A DNA stretch of 8,383 bases from assembly GCA_023387655.1 (NCBI GenBank), contig JAEWHR010000044.1, positions 1 through 8,383 of the forward strand, given 5' to 3'. A model generated the notes under the pieces. The model had not been told where the DNA came from. It ran no database searches and saw only the letters and a program-made list of their open reading frames with translations. A program made the position numbers and the translations under genes. Shown piece after piece: positions 1 through 6,522 of the stretch. Positions within the stretch are counted from its first letter, which is position 1. Each line of letters begins with the position of its first letter. Source of the DNA: Bacillota bacterium (GTDB lineage: Bacteria > Bacillota > Clostridia > Lachnospirales > Lachnospiraceae).

Positions 1-111
1 ACAAATTACTACCCACTTGATGCTCCTGGTCTTATATTTTTTATTATAGGTTCAGTAATAACTCTAGTTTATTGGTTTAAATGGGGTTGTGATAATAATT
101 CAGATACTTAA
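1..111 (+). CDS. C-terminal end of an unidentified membrane protein (partial)
   Basis: The first frame is open from the window edge to a TAA at 109-111, giving the last 36 residues of a protein whose start lies outside the window. The visible part has a strongly hydrophobic segment (GLIFFIIGSVITLVYWF, about residues 10-26 of the fragment) followed by a short polar tail with Lys and Asp/Asn. This is what a last transmembrane helix with a short tail looks like. A strong hairpin terminator begins at the stop codon, which supports a real gene end. I do not recognise the family; a small integral membrane protein or the last helix of a transporter are both possible. The reading frame is credible, but the function is unknown. 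Confidence 0.55.
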   Translation, partial: TNYYPLDAPGLIFFIIGSVITLVYWFKWGCDNNSDT

Positions 112-240
112 ATAATAAACCACCCGATTGATCGGGTGGTTTATTATTTTGTTTAGAAAAAAATCCTTTTTTCTTTCAAGATACTTTCTGATAGTTTGAG
201 CATCAATATTCCTGTCTCTATAAAATTCAGTAATTGTCAT
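100..240 (-). CDS. 46-aa helix-turn-helix-like ORF, probably a truncated gene
   Basis: On the - strand an ATG (238-240) opens a 46-codon frame ending in TGA at 100-102. It is preceded by AAAGGATG, an acceptable ribosome site about 9 nt upstream. The first 30 residues (MTITEFYRDRNIDAQTIRKY...) have the shape of an HTH start: a short helix, a turn around Asn-Ile-Asp, then a helix beginning AQTIRKYL. This is reminiscent of small MerR- or excisionase-like DNA-binding proteins on mobile elements. The last 17 or so codons are simply the terminator hairpin at 111-150 read in frame, so the natural C-terminus was probably lost and the frame runs into a neighbour's terminator. A recombinase-like remnant lies just upstream on the same strand. 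It could be an expressed small regulator or a dead fragment; I favour the fragment. Confidence 0.38.
   Translation of the reverse strand: MTITEFYRDRNIDAQTIRKYLERKKDFFLNKIINHPINRVVYYLSI
111..150 (+). terminator. Rho-independent terminator of the left-edge gene
   Basis: A perfect 18-bp inverted repeat (111-128 and 131-148) has a GC-rich core, CCACCCGAT/ATCGGGTGG, and ends in TTTATTATTTT. It starts on the last base of the upstream stop codon, as expected for an intrinsic terminator. The mirrored A/T flanks mean it could also stop transcription arriving from the right on the - strand. Confidence 0.88.
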
Positions 241-258
241 GCTTTCACATCCTTTTCA

Positions 259-280
259 GTACATTGTATGATACATGTAC
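259..280. promoter_or_regulatory. Imperfect dyad overlapping a possible - strand promoter
   Basis: GTACAT (259-264) and ATGTAC (275-280) form outer arms, and GTAT (266-269) and ATAC (271-274) form inner arms. Together they make a 10-bp inverted repeat with one bulged T. Read on the - strand the dyad contains TATCAT, a good -10 hexamer, 17 nt after TTAAAC, a weak -35. It sits 19 nt upstream of the ATG of the 46-codon HTH-like ORF. This arrangement fits an operator over a promoter, possibly self-regulated, but no factor can be named from sequence. Confidence 0.35.
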
Positions 281-323
281 GATATATATTGTTTAAGTTT
301 ATCATTACTTATTTGGCAACATT

Positions 324-560
324 TTAGTGCTTCCAGAAGTAGTTACTGGCTACTACAGTACCCTGCTGTTCCCCAGAGCCTCGCTTGCTTTTTGCATAGC
401 TACTCTATCGTACTCCTGTCCTTTTTGATCTCCAAGGTTCTTCCCTTAAAGGACTGTCTGAGGTAATGGAATACGTATATGTTCCATCTGTCCAAGTTGC
501 TAGGAAAGGGCTCTTTTGTAATCCTCCCTTTCGTTTTGTTGCAATCTTTGTAACAAGTGA
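324..560 (-). pseudogene. Decayed C-terminal remnant of a tyrosine recombinase/integrase (tentative)
   Basis: One - strand frame reads as protein-like sequence broken by stops at about 500 and 450. It then gives GQEYDRVAMQKASEALGN (ending near 368) and SRV. A one-base shift near 357-358 continues it as VVASNYFWKH and a TAA at 324-326. Joined, the end reads SEALGNSRV-x-VVASNYFW. This resembles the box of tyrosine recombinases where an LGH-S/N-R motif is followed about ten residues later by the nucleophilic Tyr before a short tail. Here the conserved His would be Asn, consistent with decay. The stretch also looks somewhat richer in G+C than its flanks. No intact start or N-terminal domain is visible. 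The + strand frame through 275-466 has no ribosome site and looks spurious. The assignment rests on motif recognition only. Confidence 0.42.
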
Positions 561-579
561 TGCTTAAAATCCGTGTTAA
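546..579 (-). promoter_or_regulatory. Leftward promoter-like copy of the ABC-operon control element
   Basis: Read on the - strand from 579, TTAACACGGATTTTA is followed after 8 bases by TTGTTACAAA, which contains an extended -10 of the form TGnTACAAA. The ABC-operon promoter (2574-2606) has the same 15 bases, the same 8-base gap and TTGCTACAAT. It would drive transcription leftward through the recombinase remnant, where no intact gene remains. Alternatively it is only a regulator-binding site serving the response-regulator promoter on the other strand. Confidence 0.5.
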
Positions 580-596
580 AATGAAAATAAATTACC

Positions 597-628
597 TTAA
601 CGTAGAATTAATGTTGATGTGGTATAAT
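597..628 (+). promoter_or_regulatory. Extended -10 promoter of the two-component operon
   Basis: TGGTATAAT at 620-628 is a perfect extended -10 (TGn plus TATAAT). No good -35 lies 16-18 nt upstream, which fits either an extended -10 promoter or an activator-dependent one. TTAACGTAGAATTAA begins at 597, 26 nt before the -10. It shares about 10 of 15 bases with the TTAACACGGATTTTA element of the ABC-operon promoter at nearly the same distance, hinting at autoregulation. Transcription would start near 635, giving a leader of under 20 nt. Confidence 0.72.
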
Positions 629-652
629 AATTAAAAAATTGGAGGTATTTTG

Positions 653-1336
653 ATGCGAATTTTAATCGTTGAGGATGAAATTGATTTATGCGATACCATC
701 GCAGAGGGATTACAAATAAATGGATATGCCGTTGATACTTGTTACCATGGAGATGTGGCATATGAACTTATCTCCACAGAAACTTATGATCTTGTTGTAT
801 TGGACTTAAATCTTCCTGGTATGGATGGTATTGATATATTATCAGAGGTACGAAAAACAAATAAAGATTTGAAAATTCTTATTTTATCTGCTCGAAGCAG
901 CGTATCTGATAAGGTTTTGGGACTTGATATCGGTGCAAATGATTACCTGGCAAAGCCTTTTGCTTTTGAGGAACTAGAGGCACGTATCCGTAATCTGTTG
1001 CGCCGTTCCTTCGTACAGGAAAATACGGTGCTCCTATGGAACGAAATTTCCTTAGATACAGTTGGACGCACGGTATCCGTAAATGATATCGATGTTACTA
1101 TGACCAAAAAAGAGTTAGCCTTGTTGGAGTATTTCCTTTTGAACCAAAGCAAGGTCATCAGTCAAGAGGAGCTGATGGAGCACGTTTGGAATATGGAAGC
1201 AGATAGCTTTAGTAATGCGGTTCGGGTACACATTGCTTCTCTACGCAAAAAACTTAAGATAGCGCTTGGATATGACCCTATCGCAACCAAAATTGGCGAG
1301 GGTTATTATTTGAATGGAGGTAGATCACTATGTTAA
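653..1336 (+). CDS. OmpR/PhoB-family two-component response regulator
   Basis: A 227-residue DNA-binding response regulator, the normal length for the family. The receiver domain (about 1-115) has the acidic pair Glu7-Asp8, the phospho-acceptor Asp51 in VVLDLNLPGMDG, Ser79 in LILSARS, and Lys101 in the KPF motif. The C-terminal winged helix (about 125-222) includes LTKKE-like TMTKKELALLEYFL, recognition-helix region NAVRVHIASLRKKL, and the closing wing GEGYYLNG. ATG at 653 is chosen over the in-frame TTG at 650 because GGAGG at 641-645 lies 7 nt from the ATG. The gene overlaps the kinase gene by 7 nt, so the two are co-translated. It is presumably phosphorylated by that kinase, and the neighbouring ABC operon is its likeliest target. 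Specific orthology is not evident. Confidence 0.95.
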   Translation: MRILIVEDEIDLCDTIAEGLQINGYAVDTCYHGDVAYELISTETYDLVVLDLNLPGMDGIDILSEVRKTNKDLKILILSARSSVSDKVLGLDIGANDYLAKPFAFEELEARIRNLLRRSFVQENTVLLWNEISLDTVGRTVSVNDIDVTMTKKELALLEYFLLNQSKVISQEELMEHVWNMEADSFSNAVRVHIASLRKKLKIALGYDPIATKIGEGYYLNGGRSLC

Positions 1337-2457
1337 AAAAGCTACCCATTCGTGCTCGACTAACTGCTCTTAGTATCTTAGCAATTACTGCCTGCTGTAT
1401 TGGCTTAACTATAATTTTAAACTTTTCCGCAAACCGCATGGCGGATGTAATTGAAGCTATCCCACTAACACCAGCAACGAAAGTAACGGAAGAAACAACA
1501 ATGTGGGTACAGGCCCCTTCCATCGGCATATCAACAACATCGATAGATTCTAGGATAGCGCGGACTCATTTTTTATATCAAAGTATTCTATATATGGTGT
1601 TAATTGTAGCCATAGGAGGCGGACTTACCTACTATATAACTGGAAAAGCCTTAATGCCATTACGTGAGTTGAGCCACCAGATGAAAAATCGTACGGTGCA
1701 CAATCTGTCTGAAGATTTACCGGTGCCAGAAATTCACGATGAGATTGCGGATCTGACGATTTCATTTAACCAGATGTCAAGCAAATTAGAAGAAGCCTTT
1801 GTCATGCAAAAACGTTTTTCCCAAAGTGCCGCTCATGAGTTACGTACGCCGCTTACAGTACTCAAAACAAAGGTAGATGTGTTTAAAATGAAAAAAGAAC
1901 ACACTTCCGAAGAATATAACAACTTACTATCTGTCATCACCACTCATACAAACCGACTGTCAGAGCTAGTGAAGGATCTATTAGACATGACCAATATGGA
2001 GGTTCTCATCTGTGACGAACAAATCGAACTAAACGCATTACTACAAGATGTGGTGGAGGAATTGATTCCTCTTACAAAAGAAAAAAATATTTCAATAAAT
2101 GTAAATGGCGCTTCTAAAAGCATAGTTGGAAACAAAAGTCTGCTGCACAGAGCCTTTTACAATCTAATCGAAAACGCCATCAAATATAATACTGAAAACG
2201 GAACAGTTGATATTTCTATTGATGATGCGACAGACCATGCTGTTATAACAATTACGGACACTGGTATCGGAATACCGAAGGACCTAGAAGAATTAATTTT
2301 TGAACCCTTTTTTCGTGTGGATAAATCTCGTTCAAGACAAATGGGCGGCGCAGGATTGGGATTATCAACCGTGAAAACAATCATCGAAAAGCATCACGGA
2401 GTCATCTCCGTTTCCGAAAATGAACCAACAGGTAGTCGATTCACCATACAGTTATAA
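1330..2457 (+). CDS. Membrane sensor histidine kinase (HAMP, HisKA, HATPase_c)
   Basis: A 375-residue sensor kinase. A first transmembrane helix (about 11-32) and a second (about 82-103) frame a short extracytoplasmic loop of roughly 50 residues. A HAMP-like linker (about 104-158) follows. The HisKA domain carries His169 in SAAHELRTPL. The ATPase domain has the N box NLIENAIKY (Asn278, Asn282), the G1 box DTGIGI (310-315), the F box FEPFFR and the G2 box GGAGLGLS (339-346). All catalytic motifs are intact. ATG at 1330 is preceded by GGAGG at 1316-1320, 9 nt away and inside the end of the regulator gene. The loop is too small for a typical ligand-binding domain but longer than those of intramembrane-sensing BceS-type kinases. 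The partner is the upstream regulator; the signal is unknown, and envelope stress or a peptide is inferred from the ABC neighbours. Confidence 0.95.
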   Translation: MLKKLPIRARLTALSILAITACCIGLTIILNFSANRMADVIEAIPLTPATKVTEETTMWVQAPSIGISTTSIDSRIARTHFLYQSILYMVLIVAIGGGLTYYITGKALMPLRELSHQMKNRTVHNLSEDLPVPEIHDEIADLTISFNQMSSKLEEAFVMQKRFSQSAAHELRTPLTVLKTKVDVFKMKKEHTSEEYNNLLSVITTHTNRLSELVKDLLDMTNMEVLICDEQIELNALLQDVVEELIPLTKEKNISINVNGASKSIVGNKSLLHRAFYNLIENAIKYNTENGTVDISIDDATDHAVITITDTGIGIPKDLEELIFEPFFRVDKSRSRQMGGAGLGLSTVKTIIEKHHGVISVSENEPTGSRFTIQL

Positions 2458-2462
2458 CAAGG

Positions 2463-2496
2463 AGACCATAAACAGATTTGTTTATGGTCTTCTTCT
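2463..2496 (+). terminator. Hairpin terminator after the histidine kinase gene
   Basis: AGACCATAAACA (2463-2474) and TGTTTATGGTCT (2479-2490) form a perfect 12-bp stem with a GATT loop. A modest T-rich run, TCTTCT, follows. The hairpin starts 6 nt after the kinase stop codon. The U tract is weak, so some read-through into the ABC operon is possible. Confidence 0.72.
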
Positions 2497-2573
2497 AAAT
2501 ATAGGAGACTATCTCATGTAAGGGGCAAGACTACATCCACTTTTAAAAATAAGCGATACCCTATCAGAGTAAC

Positions 2574-2606
2574 TTAACACGGATTTTATTTCATCTTTGC
2601 TACAAT
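2574..2606 (+). promoter_or_regulatory. Extended -10 promoter and putative regulator site of the ABC operon
   Basis: TGCTACAAT at 2598-2606 matches an extended -10 (TGn plus TACAAT). There is no consensus -35 at the right distance. TTAACACGGATTTTA (2574-2588) instead covers the -35 region, as expected for a promoter activated by an OmpR-type regulator. The same 15-mer occurs inverted at 565-579. The start would be near 2613, leaving a leader of about 65 nt that contains AAAAGCA (2616-2622) and TGCTTTT (2651-2657), a possible weak hairpin. Confidence 0.62.
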
Positions 2607-2678
2607 AGCATCATCAAAAGCAATGCAACTTTGAAAGAGTTACAAGAACATGCTTTTCAATAAGTAAAGGAGATCAAG

Positions 2679-4622
2679 ATGTTTTTAATAAGAAATGTAT
2701 CCAAGCAATTTGGGGATGATTATGCCCTTAGAAATATATCTATGACCATTGGCAAGGGGATGAATTTTATCATCGGCTCCTCTGGTAGCGGTAAAACTAC
2801 GTTGCTGAAAATCATCAGTGGTATGGAACAAAGATTTGATGGTGAAGTTTTTTATTGTGGGAAAGATGTAAAAGCACTCACGGAGCAGGAAAAAAGCTAT
2901 TACTATAATAATATTTTCGGATTTGTGTGGCAGGATTTTAATCTGTTGGATGATTTGACAGTTATGGAGAACATCATACTTCCACAATATCTAAAACATG
3001 ATCCAGATAAAAAAACAATTATAAAGGTGTTACGAGAACTTAAAATTAGTGAACTTGCCAATCAAAAGGTAGCTAAGCTATCTGGTGGTCAAAAGCAGCG
3101 TGTAGCAATAGCTAGAGAGCTAATGAAAAATCCACAAGTCATCATTGCAGATGAGCCAACCAGTGCTTTGGATGAAAAATCCTCAAAAATCATAATGGAT
3201 ATTTTACGTGATATTGCCAAAAACAGAACTGTGATCGTAGTTACTCACGATACCTCGCTAATTAGCCAGAGAGACAAGATTTATGAACTTGATAAAGGGG
3301 AATTGACTGCTACAACCGAGGAGGTTTTTACAAAGGAAGAAAAAGCTGATACGTCCAAACCTCACAAGCTTTCTTTTGCGAATGCCTGTAAAATATCTTT
3401 AAGTAACATGAAAAGTAAGTGGAATCGTACAATTACTACCACACTTTCAATGGTGGTTGCTGCAACCCTTTTGTTAGTCACCGTTAGCGGTGCGATTACT
3501 GACAGTAGTCAGTCTGCTTTTGACAAATTGTTTGAAACCTATGGAGAAGGCATTTTGGATATTAGCATCGTGGGTAGCTTTATGAGTGCAGGTGGTTCCG
3601 ATGGCTCCCAAAATGACGAGCCAAACGCCAATGTAGACCAAAATATTGATGGACTGTATGACAAATATCTGCATGACAAGCGGGTGTCCCATATCGTGTT
3701 CACGCAAGCCTACAACGACGTCAAGATAACAGCAGACGGTAAGGATTACAGCATCGAAACAAGTAATTCCACCCCTGTTGTCAACAAGCTAATTGCAGGC
3801 AAAATGCCTATGGGGGAAGATAACGAAATTGTTGTCCCAAAAAGCTTCATTGAAAAGCTAGGTATTAAACCGGAAGAAGCAATAGGTAAAACCATTGACT
3901 TTAAAGGAAGCATCTATAACTGGGACAGTGGTGAACCTATTTTAATGCCAGTGTCTACCACAGTAAACATTGTTGGGGTGGTAGACACCACAGTCAAATA
4001 TGAATACGGTGGTCAGTTGATGGAATATTCTGTGGATGACTCCTTCTTTTTTAGTAGATCTGCTCTTAATGAGATGCGTACACAAGCGGGCATAAAAGAC
4101 GGTGAAGGGAACTTTACTATTCGCACCAAGACACCCGCTGATCTAATTGCAATTAAGGATGAACTCAATGCAGAAGGCATCGTCCCATTAGGACGTTTTG
4201 AACTGGTGGAGGATATGGTACGCTTAAATGACCAGACCACCCAACAGTCCGGTTCTGCAATCCTCGTTATTAGTATCTTGGCAGCAGTAATCATTCTATC
4301 GGTATCCTTAATGACCGGTCTAACTCGTAGGAGAGAATATGCGATTTTTAAAGTAACTGGATATAAAAATCAGCACCTCTTACTGATGACTGTTTCGGAA
4401 TTTTTACTTTTGGCAGCAGCATCCAGCATTCTATTCCTATGCATTTCTCCTCTTATTAACTTAGCAACCACTGCGTTTTGGAGTGTCGATATTTTAAACG
4501 GAAAACTACTGGGAACTGGAGTACTTCTAGTCCTTGTAATGGGTATCTTCTCCTGTACAACCACAACTATCGTAGCAATTATGACTAAGGCAGCTGCCTC
4601 GCTAAAGACAGGAGACCGTTAA
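2679..4622 (+). CDS. ABC transporter, ATPase fused to MacB/FtsX-type permease (first of pair)
   Basis: A 647-residue fusion protein, close to MacB in length and layout. The N-terminal ATPase (about 1-225) has Walker A GSSGSGKT (33-40), Q-loop Gln85 in VWQDFNLL, signature LSGGQ (134-138), Walker B VIIADEP (Asp158, Glu159), D-loop SALD and the switch His190. It should therefore be catalytically complete. One transmembrane helix (about 251-272) is followed by an extracytoplasmic domain of about 250 residues with a Gly/Ser/Asn/Asp-rich stretch near 303-322. Three helices follow (about 526-547, 566-590, 610-635). The cytoplasmic loop RRREYAIFKVTGYKNQ is the characteristic FtsX-type coupling region. 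Start: AAAGGAGA at 2666-2673, 6 nt before the ATG. It lies 2 nt from the second ABC gene, so the proteins probably form a heterodimer. By analogy with MacB-type systems it may extrude or respond to antimicrobial peptides, lipids or bacteriocins; the substrate is unknown and no membrane-fusion partner is encoded here. Confidence 0.93.
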   Translation: MFLIRNVSKQFGDDYALRNISMTIGKGMNFIIGSSGSGKTTLLKIISGMEQRFDGEVFYCGKDVKALTEQEKSYYYNNIFGFVWQDFNLLDDLTVMENIILPQYLKHDPDKKTIIKVLRELKISELANQKVAKLSGGQKQRVAIARELMKNPQVIIADEPTSALDEKSSKIIMDILRDIAKNRTVIVVTHDTSLISQRDKIYELDKGELTATTEEVFTKEEKADTSKPHKLSFANACKISLSNMKSKWNRTITTTLSMVVAATLLLVTVSGAITDSSQSAFDKLFETYGEGILDISIVGSFMSAGGSDGSQNDEPNANVDQNIDGLYDKYLHDKRVSHIVFTQAYNDVKITADGKDYSIETSNSTPVVNKLIAGKMPMGEDNEIVVPKSFIEKLGIKPEEAIGKTIDFKGSIYNWDSGEPILMPVSTTVNIVGVVDTTVKYEYGGQLMEYSVDDSFFFSRSALNEMRTQAGIKDGEGNFTIRTKTPADLIAIKDELNAEGIVPLGRFELVEDMVRLNDQTTQQSGSAILVISILAAVIILSVSLMTGLTRRREYAIFKVTGYKNQHLLLMTVSEFLLLAAASSILFLCISPLINLATTAFWSVDILNGKLLGTGVLLVLVMGIFSCTTTTIVAIMTKAAASLKTGDR

Positions 4623-4624
4623 TT

Positions 4625-6418
4625 ATGATACAAGTGAAACATGTAACAAAAAAATATGGAAATACCATTATATTAGAAAACAGTAGTTATACCTTTCCTT
4701 CCAAGGGTATTGTGTGCCTAATGGGTGCGTCTGGTGGTGGTAAAACAACCCTGCTTAACCTTCTTGCTGGATTCGATACTGATTACGAAGGAGAAATCAT
4801 AGTAGGAGGCACATTAATTAGCGGAATGGACGCGGACAAACTCTGTCAGTATCGCCGGGGTAACATCGGCTTTGTGTTCCAGAATTATCACCTGCTACCG
4901 GGTTATTCCGTACTAGAAAATGTACAGCTTGCGTCCGCACTATCAGAGGATTCCCCTGAGGTTAGTCGGCAAAATGCAACAACACTGTTAACGCGACTAG
5001 GAATCAAAGAAAAGGAAAATCAAAAAGTAGAAAATCTCTCCGGTGGACAAAAGCAGCGTGTTGCAATCGCCAGAGCCTTGATGAGCGACCCACAAATCAT
5101 ATTCGCTGATGAACCTACCGGTGCCCTTGACCGCACCACTTCAACAGAAATTATGAAGCTGCTACAGGAAATATCTAAGGACAGACTTGTTGTGGTAATT
5201 ACTCACGATGCTAAAATCTGCGAATTTGCCGATGAGATCATTCACATTAAGGAGAAAAAAATTGTAGAGGAACAGATGAGAAGACGCGATGAGACAAACG
5301 AAAAATCGTTGATAGTGGGTTCACCGCTTAAGGTTCCCGTATTTTCTCGCGCTATGAAAAACTTTAAGGTGCACATAATGCGTTATGCAGCGGTATCTCT
5401 CGCTATTTCAATTGGCTTACTTGCCTTCCTGTTTTCTCTATCCTTTGGCAATGTAATGGAACGCTCAATTGACGATTTTAAAACCAAGAACACTGCCTTT
5501 AATAATGGCTACATCAAGGGTACAGATGATGGTACAATACTCGAATATCTTAAGAAGGATGAACGCATTGAAAACGTGTATTATCAATATAAGCTTCGTA
5601 ATCTTACTTTGTCGACAGGCGGCAAATCAGAGCAAATAGCAGAGAAGTTTCCGACGCCAAAAGCGACCGAGAGCTTATCTTATGGTGTAATGCCTCGTCT
5701 TGGACAAAATGAGATTGCAATCACACCAAGTCTTGCTAAGAAATTTGATAAAGACATTAAGAATCTTATAGGAAAGGAGTTTCTATTAGAACTAGACGGA
5801 CAAAATTATAAGCTTACTATGAGTGGGATCTATAACGCTGCCTATGATGATTTTATTGTCAGCTCCGATATAGAACAACAATTTTATAAGAACCTTACAG
5901 AGGAACAGAACTATTCTATTAGCTATGATGTTAAGGATTTTTCAGATATTGTTGAGGTTAGTAACGTCCTAAAATTAAATGGAATTACTGCTAAAACCGC
6001 CTCGGACGAAGTATATGCATTACAAAACACTTTTCATAGTCTAAACAAATTATTCCTAGTAGTTTCCTTTTTGATTTTGACAATTGGTTTGTTTATCTGC
6101 ATTGTTTTACTAAACAAGTTACAAAATACTCGTTATCACGAGATAGGACTTTTATCAGCCCTTGGGTTTAACAGACAGCAGATCAGTTCAATGATTCGAT
6201 CCGAAAATTTGTTGCTGTCCTCCCTCGCCACAGGGGTAAACCTCATCCTCCTTTTTGTCAACATATTGCTTGGTAAACTGTTTGATTTCACACTGATTTT
6301 TACAGGAGTTCAGGTCGTTATATCAGTCTTTTCTACCTTCGCCATTGTTATGTTTCTAAGTGCTGTAGCAAGCTATAAGCTAATTCGTACTGAGCCGGCA
6401 ATTGCATTGAAAAAATAA
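4625..6418 (+). CDS. ABC transporter, ATPase fused to MacB/FtsX-type permease (second of pair)
   Basis: A 597-residue protein with the same architecture as its upstream neighbour but clearly diverged sequence. The ATPase (about 1-222) has Walker A GASGGGKT (34-41), Gln86 in FVFQNYHLLPG, LSGGQ (138-142), Walker B IIFADEP (Asp162, Glu163), D-loop GALD and switch His194, all intact. A transmembrane helix (about 252-274) leads to an extracytoplasmic region of about 200 residues, then three helices (about 475-498, 528-550, 556-583). The loop TRYHEIGLLSALGFNRQQI is the FtsX-type coupling loop. The protein ends EPAIALKK, as FtsX-like permeases often do. The ATG is 2 nt after the previous stop codon, with GGAG 10 nt upstream, so translation is coupled. 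The shorter outer domain suggests an asymmetric heterodimer. Export, or sensing and detoxification at the envelope, is inferred rather than shown. Confidence 0.93.
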   Translation: MIQVKHVTKKYGNTIILENSSYTFPSKGIVCLMGASGGGKTTLLNLLAGFDTDYEGEIIVGGTLISGMDADKLCQYRRGNIGFVFQNYHLLPGYSVLENVQLASALSEDSPEVSRQNATTLLTRLGIKEKENQKVENLSGGQKQRVAIARALMSDPQIIFADEPTGALDRTTSTEIMKLLQEISKDRLVVVITHDAKICEFADEIIHIKEKKIVEEQMRRRDETNEKSLIVGSPLKVPVFSRAMKNFKVHIMRYAAVSLAISIGLLAFLFSLSFGNVMERSIDDFKTKNTAFNNGYIKGTDDGTILEYLKKDERIENVYYQYKLRNLTLSTGGKSEQIAEKFPTPKATESLSYGVMPRLGQNEIAITPSLAKKFDKDIKNLIGKEFLLELDGQNYKLTMSGIYNAAYDDFIVSSDIEQQFYKNLTEEQNYSISYDVKDFSDIVEVSNVLKLNGITAKTASDEVYALQNTFHSLNKLFLVVSFLILTIGLFICIVLLNKLQNTRYHEIGLLSALGFNRQQISSMIRSENLLLSSLATGVNLILLFVNILLGKLFDFTLIFTGVQVVISVFSTFAIVMFLSAVASYKLIRTEPAIALKK

Positions 6419-6461
6419 CGTGAGAATGAGATTTATCAAGGAACCCCTGTATTAAAGACAT

Positions 6462-6511
6462 AAAAAAGGAGGAGAAGCGGGACCAATTTGGTGTCGCTTC
6501 TTCTCCTTTTT
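6462..6511. terminator. Strong bidirectional terminator between convergent operons
   Basis: AAAAAGGAGGAGAAGCG (6463-6479) pairs with CGCTTCTTCTCCTTTTT (6495-6511), with a single G-U wobble. ACCA/TGGT extends the stem near the loop. Six A residues on the left and five T residues on the right give a U tract on either strand. It lies between the second ABC gene (+) and the anti-sigma gene (-), so it probably terminates both. Confidence 0.93.
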
Positions 6512-6522
6512 GAGGCTGTTGT

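Noticed and set aside
275..466. 63-codon + strand frame between the terminator and the two-component operon
   Set aside because: It has no ribosome site or promoter, and it lies antisense to a stretch that reads better as a recombinase remnant on the - strand. Its hydrophobic look comes from T-rich sequence.
550..576. ECF-like promoter on the + strand (GTAAC, 17 nt, CGTG) upstream of the response regulator
   Set aside because: AAC and CGT have the same 17-nt spacing as the sigma factor's own promoter, but the flanking -35 bases (AACAAGT versus AACATTT) and -10 bases (CGTGTT versus CGTATA) differ. The site lies inside the shared regulator element and about 80 nt from the gene, with a perfect sigma-A type extended -10 in between.
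650..652. TTG as start of the response regulator
   Set aside because: The ATG directly after it is better spaced (7 nt) from GGAGG at 641-645 and gives the usual MRILIVEDE start.
2491..2573. Small RNA or coding gene between the kinase terminator and the ABC promoter
   Set aside because: No frame of useful length and no stable hairpin beyond the terminator was seen; only a weak ATGTA/TACAT pairing is present.
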